Shown: positions 33,090 through 41,762 of the stretch, in pieces
Layout: each line of letters starts with the position of its first letter
Numbering within the stretch: position 1 is the stretch's first letter
Origin: Spirochaetaceae bacterium
GTDB lineage: Bacteria; Spirochaetota; Spirochaetia; SZUA-6; Bin103
DNA length: 45,059 bases
NCBI GenBank assembly: GCA_028818385.1
Contig: JAPPNY010000088.1
Location: 1-45,059 of the forward strand
Reading direction: 5' to 3'
Notes under the pieces: model-generated
The model's database searches: none
Told to the model about the DNA's origin: nothing
The model's input: the letters and a program-made list of their open reading frames with translations, nothing else
Translations under genes and position numbers: made by a program

Positions 33090-33836
33090 GTGCAGAACAT
33101 GGACAGTCCTCCGGTCTTCGATGCAAACATCGCCGTCGGCGACACCAAGGTGAGCCTCTCGCCGCTCCGCGATCGCGCGCAGCTCCTGGCGGAGATGGAC
33201 CGCCACGGCGTCGGCCGCGCGCTGATCCATCACCCGAATAGCCACGAGCCGTTCGTGGACGGCGTCGTGACCGACGAGGAGCTGGACGAATGGCGCAACG
33301 ATCGGCTGTTCCCGCAGTGGACGGGATTGCCGGTACCCATCTCGATCGAACGCCTGGTCGAGCGGCACGCGGCCGGCGACCTGACCTGTGTGCGCATCTG
33401 CGCGGGCGAGCGCGTGTATTCGCCGTTCACTCCCTGGCTGTACGGCGAGCTGCTGACGTGGCTGGCCGAGATCGGCGCGCCCGCCGTGATCGACCTGACG
33501 GAGCTGGCACCGGATGACATCGTGCGCACGCTCAACGGTTTCCCGCGCCTGCGCAGCATCGTGGTGGGCGCCCATCCCACGCACCAGCACTTCGTGCCGG
33601 CCATGTTGCGCGCGGTCGACGGCATGCATCTTGAGCTCAGCCGCTACGAGCCCCTGGGCGGGGTGGAGGCGCTCTGCCGGGAGTTCGGCTCCTCGCGGCT
33701 CCTGTACGGATCGTGGTATCCGCGCTACGCGATGGGTCCCATCGTCCACTTCCTGCGCACGATCGAGTTGTCCGACGGCGACCGCGCGGCCCTGCTGGCC
33801 GGGACGCTCGAAGGACTGCTGGGGATAGACGCGTGA
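33090..33836 (+). CDS. Degenerate amidohydrolase-like TIM-barrel protein
   Basis: A 248-residue protein with the layout of Amidohydrolase_2 members: PPVFDANIAVG on strand 1, LLAEMDRHGVGRALIHHPNS, PAVIDLTEL, SIVVGAHPTH, then LLYGSWYPRYAMGPIVHFLR and a final LLGIDA. The metal ligands are missing: strand 1 has DANIAVG instead of DxHxH, and the strand-8 Asp of FGSDxP is replaced by W in YGSWYP. It is probably non-catalytic or metal-independent. Its stop overlaps the start of an intact amidohydrolase (GTGA), so the two may form one complex. TATCGT at 33073-33078 is a likely -10. GTG 33090 or ATG 33099 is the start. Confidence 0.75.
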   Translation: MQNMDSPPVFDANIAVGDTKVSLSPLRDRAQLLAEMDRHGVGRALIHHPNSHEPFVDGVVTDEELDEWRNDRLFPQWTGLPVPISIERLVERHAAGDLTCVRICAGERVYSPFTPWLYGELLTWLAEIGAPAVIDLTELAPDDIVRTLNGFPRLRSIVVGAHPTHQHFVPAMLRAVDGMHLELSRYEPLGGVEALCREFGSSRLLYGSWYPRYAMGPIVHFLRTIELSDGDRAALLAGTLEGLLGIDA

Positions 33837-34552
33837 TCATCGACTTTCACGGCCACACCGGCATGGGCGCCACCGCCGACGAGATGCTGCGCGCCATGGA
33901 CGGGGCCGGCGTCGACCGCGCCTGCCTGTTCAACATTTATCATCCGACCGGAGTACGCGCCAACGACGAGACCGCCGCCTTCTGCGCCGCCCACCCCGAC
34001 CGCTTCCTGGGCTTCTCCTTCGTGTCCCCGCACCTTCCGGAAGCGGACATCACCGCCGAGCTCCGCCGCGCCGCCGACGACCTGGGCCTGGTCGCGATCA
34101 AGATCTACCCGCCGTACGCGCCGTGGTCGCTCGACCACGAGCGCTACTGGCCGATCTACCGCTTCGCTGACGATCGCGGGCTGGCGGTGATCAGCCACAC
34201 CGGCCAGGAGTGGCAGGGGCACCCGAAGTACCTGTCCGTGGTCGCGCCGCTGTTCCCCGGCGCCCGTTTCGTGTCCGGCCACACCGGCAACGTGCAGCCG
34301 TACCGCGGCCAGGCGCTCGCCGCCGCACAGGGATACCGGAACGTCTACCTGGAGACCTGCTCCACCTTCCGCACGCCGGGGGTGATCGAGGAGCTGGTCG
34401 CCGAGGGGGGCGAGGACCGGGTGCTGTTCGGCTCCGACATCCCGCTCATGGACCCGCGCAGCCAGATCGCCAAGGTGCTCACCGCCGACATCAGCGACAC
34501 CGCCAAGCGCAAGGTGCTCGGCGACAACGCGGCACGACTCCTCGGGATCTGA
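33833..34552 (+). CDS. Amidohydrolase_2-family metal-dependent hydrolase/decarboxylase
   Basis: A 239-residue compact TIM-barrel amidohydrolase. Ligands are visible in order: IIDFHGHTGMG (HxH), GLAVISHTGQEWQG (His), ARFVSGHTGN (His) and VLFGSDIPLMDP (Asp). The FGSDxP end is typical of the ACMSD/gamma-resorcylate-decarboxylase-like branch, which hydrolyses or decarboxylates small aromatic or sugar-derived acids. The substrate is unknown. It starts at GTG 33833, overlapping the stop of the degenerate paralogue by 4 nt, which couples translation. It converges with a small membrane protein gene 3 nt away. Confidence 0.88.
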   Translation: MIIDFHGHTGMGATADEMLRAMDGAGVDRACLFNIYHPTGVRANDETAAFCAAHPDRFLGFSFVSPHLPEADITAELRRAADDLGLVAIKIYPPYAPWSLDHERYWPIYRFADDRGLAVISHTGQEWQGHPKYLSVVAPLFPGARFVSGHTGNVQPYRGQALAAAQGYRNVYLETCSTFRTPGVIEELVAEGGEDRVLFGSDIPLMDPRSQIAKVLTADISDTAKRKVLGDNAARLLGI

Positions 34553-34555
34553 CGC

Positions 34556-34888
34556 TCAGCCGCTGCCGCGGGCCCGCAGCCGGGCAACGAGCTGATGGAC
34601 GCCCCAGCCGACGGCGGCGACGAGCACCGCGTACACCCACCACGGCAGGTTGCGCCCGAAGACCAGCACGTAGAGGTAGGGGATGACTGTGGCGGCCAGA
34701 AAGATCAGGCTCCAGCGCCCGACCGCCCGGCGGTCGCTCCTGAGCGCGCGCGCCAGGCGGTACAGGGAGTAGTAGAACAGGGGACCGCAGACGGCGGACA
34801 GCGCCAGGAACACGTACGGATTGACCGCGTAGCGTTCCCGGACCGATGTCACCAGATCGCCGATCCAGGAGCTGACCGTCTCGATCAC
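34556..34888 (-). CDS. Small membrane protein of unknown function
   Basis: About 110 residues with three hydrophobic segments: PYVFLALSAVCGPLFYYSLY, SLIFLAATVIPYLYVLVFG and WVYAVLVAAVGWGVHQLVAR, the last followed by a basic end (RLRARGSG). A short cytoplasmic or periplasmic loop with ARALRSDRRAVGR lies between the first two. I recognise no family. I prefer GTG 34888 because TACGAT lies 11 nt upstream on the minus strand; GTG 34909 would lie over that box. It diverges from the PhyH gene and converges with the amidohydrolase. Confidence 0.65.
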   Translation of the reverse strand: MIETVSSWIGDLVTSVRERYAVNPYVFLALSAVCGPLFYYSLYRLARALRSDRRAVGRWSLIFLAATVIPYLYVLVFGRNLPWWVYAVLVAAVGWGVHQLVARLRARGSG

Positions 34889-34960
34889 GAGGGGCGCGGA
34901 TCGTATCACGCCCGGCCCTGCCGGTAGTATGGGCGTACACGGTTCGTCCCGTGGGAGAAG

Positions 34961-35845
34961 ATGGTGAGCACTGACCGACAGTCATTCGAGAAGGACGGTT
35001 ACGTCATGCTGCGGGGGTTGCTGGCGCCGCAGGATCTCGCTCCGGTTTTGCGGGTGATCCTGGAAGCGGGCGGCCGGCTGATCGACGACCTGTTCGAGCA
35101 GGGCCGCCTGCCGTCGCAGTTCGCGGACAAGCCCATGGTGGCACGCTGGCAGCACGCGGTCGCCGCTCTCGGCGGCGAGCATGAGCGGCGGAGCTGGGAC
35201 GCCGACGTGATAACGCCGGAGCTCTTTGCCCTGATGGCGCACCCGTGCGTGCTGGACGTCGTCGAGTCCCTCATCGGCGGCCAGATCGAGGCCACCGGCA
35301 TGATCGCGGTCCGTCCGAAGATCCCCAACGACAAGCGCACCACCGTGCTCTGGCACCAGGACAGCAACTACTTCGGCGAGCAGACGGCGGCGCAGCGGAT
35401 CATCAGCGTCTGGTTCCCGCTGGTGCCGGCCGACGCGCACAACGGCTGCATGCAGGTCATCCCCGGCAGCCACCGGCACGGCTACCATCCCGCGGAGATC
35501 GATCCCGACCACAAGGCGCTGCGCCCGCTCGACGATCCCACGCGGCTCGGGGAGCCGGTGACGCTGCCGATGCAGGTCGGCGACGTACTGTTCTTCAGCA
35601 ACCTGACCTATCACCGATCGCTGATGAACGCCAGCGATCACACCCGCTGGAGCATCGACCTGCGCTACCACGAGGCCGGCATGGAGCATCCGCGCAAGCC
35701 GGACTTCCTTCCGGGCTTCATCGCCCGCAGCCGCGCCGATCCCGACGCGGGGGAGGGATGGCCCCAGTGGCGCGATCAGGTCGCCCGCAGCCCGTACTTC
35801 AACCGGATGCGCGCCATGAAGCGCGCCGCCCCGCTGGCGGTCTGA
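34961..35845 (+). CDS. Phytanoyl-CoA dioxygenase (PhyH)-family oxygenase
   Basis: A 294-residue Fe(II)/2-oxoglutarate oxygenase, the longest of three here. It opens SFEKDGYVMLRGLLAPQDL. HxD is in TVLWHQDSNYFGE, AHNGCMQVIPGSHRHGYHPA is the conserved core, and the distal His is in FFSNLTYHRSLMNASDHTRW, whose Arg would hold 2-oxoglutarate. The end (PEWxxW-like GEGWPQWRDQVARSPYFNRM) is family-typical. The substrate is unknown. GGGAGAAG abuts ATG 34961 and is better spaced for GTG 34964. TAGTAT at 34925-34930 is a plausible -10. It converges with the secreted-protein gene. Confidence 0.9.
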   Translation: MVSTDRQSFEKDGYVMLRGLLAPQDLAPVLRVILEAGGRLIDDLFEQGRLPSQFADKPMVARWQHAVAALGGEHERRSWDADVITPELFALMAHPCVLDVVESLIGGQIEATGMIAVRPKIPNDKRTTVLWHQDSNYFGEQTAAQRIISVWFPLVPADAHNGCMQVIPGSHRHGYHPAEIDPDHKALRPLDDPTRLGEPVTLPMQVGDVLFFSNLTYHRSLMNASDHTRWSIDLRYHEAGMEHPRKPDFLPGFIARSRADPDAGEGWPQWRDQVARSPYFNRMRAMKRAAPLAV

Positions 35846-35853
35846 GCGCTTCG

Positions 35854-36630
35854 CTACAAACCGCCGCCCACTCCCACGAGCAGGCTGAGGCTGAACGACC
35901 AGGGCGTGAGCTTGGGCTTGCTGCCCTCCAGCACCGGCGCTCCGTCGAGGAGGCCGGCGCCGCCGAACAGCCGGTACGTCGGCTCTAAGGGCGCGTAGGC
36001 GACCCCGGCGATGAGGCCGGCGTGCAGTCCCCAGGGGTCGCCGGGGGGCAGCACCGCCAGCTCGAAGCCGGCCGAGGCCCTGAGCACGAGCGTGTTGGTG
36101 CTGACCGAGAACACGTTGGGACTTCCGTCCAGCGAAACCACATCGTCGAATCCGCCGGGTCTGTCCGGGTATCCGCGCAGCCCCACCGTCTGCACGCCTG
36201 CTCCGGCGGTGACGAAGCCGATCGCGGCCGGCAGCTTGATCGGAGCGTAGCCGACCTGCAGGGACAGCGCGTCGCTGGACAGCTCCACGGACCGGCTGTT
36301 CCGTGTGCTTGCGGTCCCTGCGTGGCTGCTCTCGAGCATCGCGACGAACTGCCCGTAGGTGACCAGTGCCCCCCAGCCGTGCGAGAAGCTGTTCCGGTTC
36401 GGGTCCCGGCTCTGATTCAGCCGCTCCAGGAGGTTCGGATACTCCTCGTCGAACCCGAGATGGGTCCAGCCGGCGCTGTAGTAGGTGAGCATGGTCAGGT
36501 CCGGTGGCCCGTAGAAGGCCGCGAGCAGGTCCTGTTGCGGGTTGTCCTGCGCCACGGCAAGCCCCGATACGCTCAACGACACGACTGCCGCTGCCAACCA
36601 TGCGAATCGCGCGTGCGTCGTCCTTCGCAT
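35854..36630 (-). CDS. Secreted beta-rich protein, possibly an outer-membrane barrel
   Basis: A 258-residue protein with a clear signal peptide: basic MRRTTHARF, hydrophobic AWLAAAVVSLSVSGLAV and an AQ-type cleavage site before DNPQQDLL. The mature part alternates small and hydrophobic residues in Gly-rich strands (SLQVGYAPIKLPAAIGFVTA, AGLIAGVAYAPLEPTYRLFG) and ends SFSLSLLVGVGGGL. That recalls outer-membrane beta-barrels, although the last residue is Leu rather than Phe. I recognise no family. The start is ATG 36630, chosen for GGAGGGGAAC upstream and the signal peptide; the frame is open to 36675. Confidence 0.7.
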   Translation of the reverse strand: MRRTTHARFAWLAAAVVSLSVSGLAVAQDNPQQDLLAAFYGPPDLTMLTYYSAGWTHLGFDEEYPNLLERLNQSRDPNRNSFSHGWGALVTYGQFVAMLESSHAGTASTRNSRSVELSSDALSLQVGYAPIKLPAAIGFVTAGAGVQTVGLRGYPDRPGGFDDVVSLDGSPNVFSVSTNTLVLRASAGFELAVLPPGDPWGLHAGLIAGVAYAPLEPTYRLFGGAGLLDGAPVLEGSKPKLTPWSFSLSLLVGVGGGL

Positions 36631-36685
36631 GTCGTTCCCCTCCACGCCCGGCAGGCGCGGATGCCCGCCGGACACGCGGAGTCTA

Positions 36686-37240
36686 CTACGTTTCGCCGCC
36701 GCTGTCGGTTTCCGTCGCGGACCGCTCTCTCAGCCAGAAGCGCAGCAGCATCAGCGCCGCCACCGACAGGGCGACCACGCTCAGGCCGCCGATCCAGAAG
36801 ATCGTCGGCGCCGTCTGGTCGGCCAGACGCGGCGCGTACCCGACGCCCAGGAGGGCGACCACGAAGCCGGCGACCACCGTGCCGATGCCCACCTTCGTCA
36901 GATAGGCGCGCCTGACCGCGTAGCGGCGGCCGGCGGCGCGGCCGCGCAGGATGGTCAGGTGGTCGTAGGACGCCTCCATGATCATCAGCAGCCCCAGCCC
37001 GTATGCAAGGCCCGGCCACACCTGCACCGGCGTGGCGGCGGTCACCAGCGCCCCGGCGTGCGCCACCAGCAGCGCGAACACGCCGGCGGTGACGAAGCCG
37101 GAGCGGTGCTGCTGGGCGCCGTAGACGACCGCGGCCACGCCTGCCAGCGATGCGAGCACCGTGCCCATGGTGATGCCGGCCAGGGCCAGGTTCCACGCGC
37201 CCAGGACCAGCGGCAGCCCGAGCAGGACGAGCCGGGTCAT
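36686..37240 (-). CDS. Integral membrane protein of the MoxR-DUF58 operon
   Basis: A 184-residue protein with about six hydrophobic segments, for example LVLLGLPLVLGAWNLALAGI, GVFALLVAHAGALVTAATPV, LAYGLGLLMIMEASYDHLTI, VGIGTVVAGFVVALLGVGY and FWIGGLSVVALSVAALMLLR. The cytoplasmic loop between them is Arg-rich (RGRAAGRRYAVRRAYL). I recognise no family. It starts at ATG 37240, overlapping the DUF58 stop by 4 nt, so it is translated with DUF58 and ends the operon. MoxR-DUF58 operons commonly include membrane proteins of this kind. Confidence 0.75.
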   Translation of the reverse strand: MTRLVLLGLPLVLGAWNLALAGITMGTVLASLAGVAAVVYGAQQHRSGFVTAGVFALLVAHAGALVTAATPVQVWPGLAYGLGLLMIMEASYDHLTILRGRAAGRRYAVRRAYLTKVGIGTVVAGFVVALLGVGYAPRLADQTAPTIFWIGGLSVVALSVAALMLLRFWLRERSATETDSGGET

Positions 37241-38514
37241 TGCAGCAGCAGCCGGCGGCGGCGCAGCGCGTCGATGCGGGCGGCAAGGAGCTCGACCGGC
37301 TCGTCCGGCTCCAGGCGGATGATCGGCACGCCCGCCTCGGCGAGCTGGCGGGAGGCGGTGTCGGTCTCCATGCGCCACAGCGGCACCGCGGCGGCTTCGC
37401 CGGGTGTGGCGCCGTAGACGGGTGCCAGCGCCAGCGCGGGGTTGATCACCACGGCGGCCACGTCGAAGCGGCGGCTGGCAAGGTTGAGCAGCGTGTCGGT
37501 GAAGCGCACGTCGATCAGGGGGGTGAAGGCGGCGATCAGCGCCTGCGACGGCAGGATCTGGCGGGGCACCTTGGTGATGTCGCGGTCGACGTCGCTCTCG
37601 CGGGCGCGCACGTCGGTGAGGAACTCCAGGATCCGGTACTGCTGCCGGGTGCCGAGGTTGGGGCTCACCCAGCGCAGCAGGCCGGACAGCTCGATACAGC
37701 CGACGCGGTTGTTGCCGGTCAGGAAGTAGCGCGCCAGCGACGCGACGATGCGGGTCGCCTGGTCGAGCACCGTGGAGCCGAACGCGCCGGCGTCCTCGAA
37801 TGCATCCAGCAGCAGCACGACGTCGGCGTTGCGCTCGCGCGTGTACTCGTTGACGTACATGCGGCCGTTGCGCTGCGTGGCGCGCCAGTTCACGGTGCGC
37901 AGCCGGTCGCCCGGCACGTATTCACGCATGCTCGCGAACTCCAGACCCTCGGAGGCTTCGCGTGAGGGGTAGTTGCCGACGTTCACCTGCGTGTGGAACG
38001 GCCGGACCGGCCGGCTGACGGAGTCGACGCGCGGGTAGGCCGTGCAGATCTTGGGGTCGCTCCACTCCGCCTCCCACATGATCATGCCGGAGCCCGCATA
38101 GGCGCGGTGGAAGAGCCGCCCCTGCGTGAAACGGGACCGCCGGTCTATGCGCAGGCGGTAGCGGCAGGTCTCGGTCTGTCCGGGGCCGAGCGACACGATC
38201 ACGGCGTTGCGTCCGGAGACCAGCGAGGCGCCGGCCGGCAGCGGATCGACCACCTCCGCGATCGGCACCGCGGTGCCGGCATGGACGGTGAACTCGATGT
38301 CCACCTCGTCCCCTTCGAACAGGGTCAGCCGCGAGATGCTGTGGCTGAAGCGCAGGCGGGGCTGGCGGTCGCCGAGCAGCGCGGCGACGATCGCCACCGC
38401 GAACGTGGTGCCGATCATCACCAGCTCGATGCGCCGCAGCAGAGCCGCGAATACCAGGCTGACGAGGGTCAGCGCCAGGTAGACGACGAAGCGGGAGCCG
38501 AAGTGCTTGGTCAC
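37237..38514 (-). CDS. DUF58-domain membrane-anchored protein
   Basis: A 425-residue protein. Two N-terminal helices (FVVYLALTLVSLVFAALLRR, IELVMIGTTFAVAIVAALLG) are followed by a beta-rich region (about 60-170). The DUF58 core is EGLEFASMREYVPGDRLRTV followed by NWRATQRNGRMYVNEYTRER, the family hallmark. VVLLLDAFEDAG then begins a vWA-like fold. DUF58 proteins work with MoxR AAA ATPases, probably in folding or activation of envelope proteins or enzyme complexes. The start is GTG 38514, at the edge of a 17-bp tandem repeat in which the GTGAYC start motif recurs. It overlaps the next gene by 4 nt. Confidence 0.9.
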   Translation of the reverse strand: MTKHFGSRFVVYLALTLVSLVFAALLRRIELVMIGTTFAVAIVAALLGDRQPRLRFSHSISRLTLFEGDEVDIEFTVHAGTAVPIAEVVDPLPAGASLVSGRNAVIVSLGPGQTETCRYRLRIDRRSRFTQGRLFHRAYAGSGMIMWEAEWSDPKICTAYPRVDSVSRPVRPFHTQVNVGNYPSREASEGLEFASMREYVPGDRLRTVNWRATQRNGRMYVNEYTRERNADVVLLLDAFEDAGAFGSTVLDQATRIVASLARYFLTGNNRVGCIELSGLLRWVSPNLGTRQQYRILEFLTDVRARESDVDRDITKVPRQILPSQALIAAFTPLIDVRFTDTLLNLASRRFDVAAVVINPALALAPVYGATPGEAAAVPLWRMETDTASRQLAEAGVPIIRLEPDEPVELLAARIDALRRRRLLLQ

Positions 38515-38561
38515 CCTATGGCCCTGATCACCCTATGGTCCTGGTCACGCTCCGGCCCCGG

Positions 38562-38565
<4 letters not shown>
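38515..38565. repeat. 17-bp tandem repeat (3 units) at the MoxR/DUF58 junction
   Basis: Units at 38515-38531, 38532-38548 and 38549-38565 share CCTATGGYCCTGRTCAC (third unit GCTCCGGCCCCGGTCAC); a partial fourth unit (CTTGGTCAC) precedes them. On the coding (minus) strand each starts GTGAYC, so the DUF58 start motif is copied three extra times; the first copy overlaps the MoxR TGA. Confidence 0.75.
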
Positions 38566-39560
<995 letters not shown>

Positions 39561-39575
39561 TCGGTCACTCCTGTG

Positions 39576-40160
39576 TCACGTGATGTCCGCCGCATCCGCC
39601 TGGTCCAGCTCCTGCACCACGCCGACGAGCTGCGCAAGCGGGACACCCCGGCGTGTCAGCCGTTCCGGCAGCCGATCGGTCAGCTTGTCGCCGGGCCGTC
39701 CGAGCGCTTCGATGCGGTCGAGGATGCGCCTGCGTTCGGCGGTGCTCACCAGACCGGACGCGACCGCCGCGAGCCGGGGCAGGAACACGCGCCGGTAGTA
39801 GCGCTTGCTGGTCTGCGAGAGCTCGAGCTCCGCGGTGATCTTCGTCAACGGCGTCGGCACCGCGGGCTGTCCGCGCCGTGCGGCCTGCTCGCTCAGCACC
39901 CGTTCCAGCCGCGGGGCCTCGTGGAATGCCAGCTCGCTCTGCACCGAGCTCACGGCCACCACGGCGGCCAGCGAGGCGACCGTGGCGCCGATCGCGAGCA
40001 TCACCTCGTCCAGGTCCTGCACGCCGGAGGTGAAGGTCACCAGCAGCACCAGCCCGGCGGTGAGTGCCGCCAGGCCGATCGTGCCCAGCAGGCGCCGCGT
40101 GCGGCTGCGTCCCGTCTTGCGCGAGCGAAACGCCGACGGTCCCCAAGTGGAGCTGCTCAT
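39576..40160 (-). CDS. Two-helix membrane protein, first gene of the MoxR operon
   Basis: A 194-residue protein. After a basic N-terminus (RSRKTGRSRTRR) come two helices, LLGTIGLAALTAGLVLLVTF and EVMLAIGATVASLAAVVAVS. A mostly helical soluble region of about 120 residues follows, with many Arg/Glu/Leu (ILDRIEALGRPGDKLTDRLP), possibly a coiled coil. I recognise no family. Start ATG 40160 is supported by a TACTCT box 10 nt upstream on the same strand. The frame is open to 40670, but that extension is a shadow of the divergent gene. Its place ahead of moxR suggests a scaffold or membrane partner. Confidence 0.68.
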   Translation of the reverse strand: MSSSTWGPSAFRSRKTGRSRTRRLLGTIGLAALTAGLVLLVTFTSGVQDLDEVMLAIGATVASLAAVVAVSSVQSELAFHEAPRLERVLSEQAARRGQPAVPTPLTKITAELELSQTSKRYYRRVFLPRLAAVASGLVSTAERRRILDRIEALGRPGDKLTDRLPERLTRRGVPLAQLVGVVQELDQADAADIT

Positions 40161-40211
40161 CCGGGGCAGGAGAGTAGCACCGCGGGCGCGATGCGATAAA
40201 GCGATCTGCGG

Positions 40212-40217
40212 TAAGGT
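40212..40217 (+). promoter_or_regulatory. -10-like box (TAAGGT) for the glycosidase-like operon
   Basis: TAAGGT lies 6 nt before ATG 40224 with no Shine-Dalgarno, which implies a leaderless first gene. It diverges from the TACTCT box (40176-40171, minus) of the MoxR operon. Confidence 0.5.
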
Positions 40218-40223
40218 CGGCTC

Positions 40224-41762
40224 ATGACCGAGGGGCTGACCGGCATCGGGACGTACGCGTTTCGGCCCGGCGAGTGGCGGGACGAAGGACAGGGGCGGGA
40301 GACGCTGCGCACGCGCGAGGCGCGCGCCGCGTGGAATCCGCTGATCGACTGGGAGGAGGTCCATCCGGGCAACCGGGGGGTCACCCGCGACGGCCGCTAC
40401 GAGCTGTTCGACGCGCCGGTCGGGGTGCGCCTGGCGGTCGAGCCGGCCAGCAAGTCGGAGGCGCTGATCCGCTCCGACCCTGCGGTGGAGGGCGGCGGCG
40501 GGCTGCACAACGTGCTCGCCTGGCACGACGGCGACTACCACATCCTGTACGGCTCCTTCCCACCGGACGGCAGCTCCGCGCTGCGCTACGCGCGCTCGGC
40601 CGACGGCTACCGCTTCGAGAAGACGCCGTTGGGCGGCCGCGCCGACAACGTCACCGGCGGGCCGGCCCACTGCGGGATGTTCATCGACCCGACCGCCGAA
40701 CCGGCCGAGCGCTTCAAGGCGATGCGGATGGCCGGCGGCTACTTCGATCCCGACACGAACGAGCTGCTGCCGTCAGGCGAGTGGCAGAAGCGCATGGCGG
40801 CGGCCGACTACGCGGGCGCCGGCTACGACGGCCCGCGCATCGTCAACCGCAACTGGCTGGAAGGGTGGACCTCGCCCGACGGCTTGCGGTGGACGGTGAT
40901 CGACGAGCCGCTGGCCGACATGCCGGCCGACGGCGGCATCGCTCCGGGCTACGACCCGGCGACCGGCTGCTACTTCGCCTTCGTGCGTCCCGGCGGCACC
41001 GGCCGCCGCAGCATCGGCATCACGAAGACGACGGACTTCCGCCGCTGGCCGCTGTCGCGGCTGGTGCTCACCGCCGATCCGCAGGATCCGCCGGACACCT
41101 CGTTCTACGGCATGTACTACTTCGCCTATCCGGACCGGGCCGACCTGCACGTGGGCGTGGTGCAGGTCTACCACCAGATCGGCGACGACGGCGACGCGCA
41201 GCTCGCCTTCAGCCGCGACGGCCTGTACTGGACCCGGCCCGAGCGCCGGCCGGCCATCCCCGTCGGGCCGCCGGGCAGCGACGAGGCCGGCATCGCCTGG
41301 CCGTGGGGCGTCGGGCTGATCACCCTGCCGGACGGGTGGTGGGCGGTGCCGTACGACGCCGGCTCGTGGCTGCACAACGCCGGCGACACGATGCCGCGCG
41401 CCAACGGCGTCATCCGCTGGGCGCGCTGGCGCCCGCACCGGCTGGCCGGCTTCGACGCGGCGACGGAAGGGCGCTTCACCATCCCCACGATCACCCGCTC
41501 CGGAGGGCCGCTGCGCCTCAACTACCGCTGCCGGGCCGGCGGCTGGATCAAGGTCGAGCTGATCCGCTCGATTCCCTCTCGCCTGAACCCGGACGTGAAG
41601 GGCCTCGACGGCTACACGTTCGAGGCGTGCGATCCGCTGACCGGCGACGAGGCCGACCGTGAGGTGACCTGGAACGGCAAGGGTGACCTGGAGGCGGCCG
41701 GCTCCACGGTGGTGATCCGCATCAGGATGTTCGCGGCCACGCTGTTCGCCTACCGGGTATGA
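40224..41762 (+). CDS. Glycosyl hydrolase-like five-bladed beta-propeller protein (GH32/43/68-type fold)
   Basis: A 512-residue protein. Repeated blade-like units contain aromatic strands with S-x-DGxxW or SADGYRF motifs: ILYGSFPPDGSSALRYARSA, EGWTSPDGLRWTVIDEP, SIGITKTTDFRRWPLSRLVL and LAFSRDGLYWTRPERRP. AIRSDP, DPTAEPAERFKAMRMAG and GGIAPGYDPATGCYFAFVRP could supply active-site acids as in GH32/43/68, but I cannot place a catalytic triad with confidence. A C-terminal beta-sandwich-like part (about 400-512) has GPLRLNYRCRAGGWIKVELI. The enzyme would hydrolyse or bind a glycan. It lacks a signal peptide. The stop overlaps the next start (ATGA). Confidence 0.72.
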   Translation: MTEGLTGIGTYAFRPGEWRDEGQGRETLRTREARAAWNPLIDWEEVHPGNRGVTRDGRYELFDAPVGVRLAVEPASKSEALIRSDPAVEGGGGLHNVLAWHDGDYHILYGSFPPDGSSALRYARSADGYRFEKTPLGGRADNVTGGPAHCGMFIDPTAEPAERFKAMRMAGGYFDPDTNELLPSGEWQKRMAAADYAGAGYDGPRIVNRNWLEGWTSPDGLRWTVIDEPLADMPADGGIAPGYDPATGCYFAFVRPGGTGRRSIGITKTTDFRRWPLSRLVLTADPQDPPDTSFYGMYYFAYPDRADLHVGVVQVYHQIGDDGDAQLAFSRDGLYWTRPERRPAIPVGPPGSDEAGIAWPWGVGLITLPDGWWAVPYDAGSWLHNAGDTMPRANGVIRWARWRPHRLAGFDAATEGRFTIPTITRSGGPLRLNYRCRAGGWIKVELIRSIPSRLNPDVKGLDGYTFEACDPLTGDEADREVTWNGKGDLEAAGSTVVIRIRMFAATLFAYRV

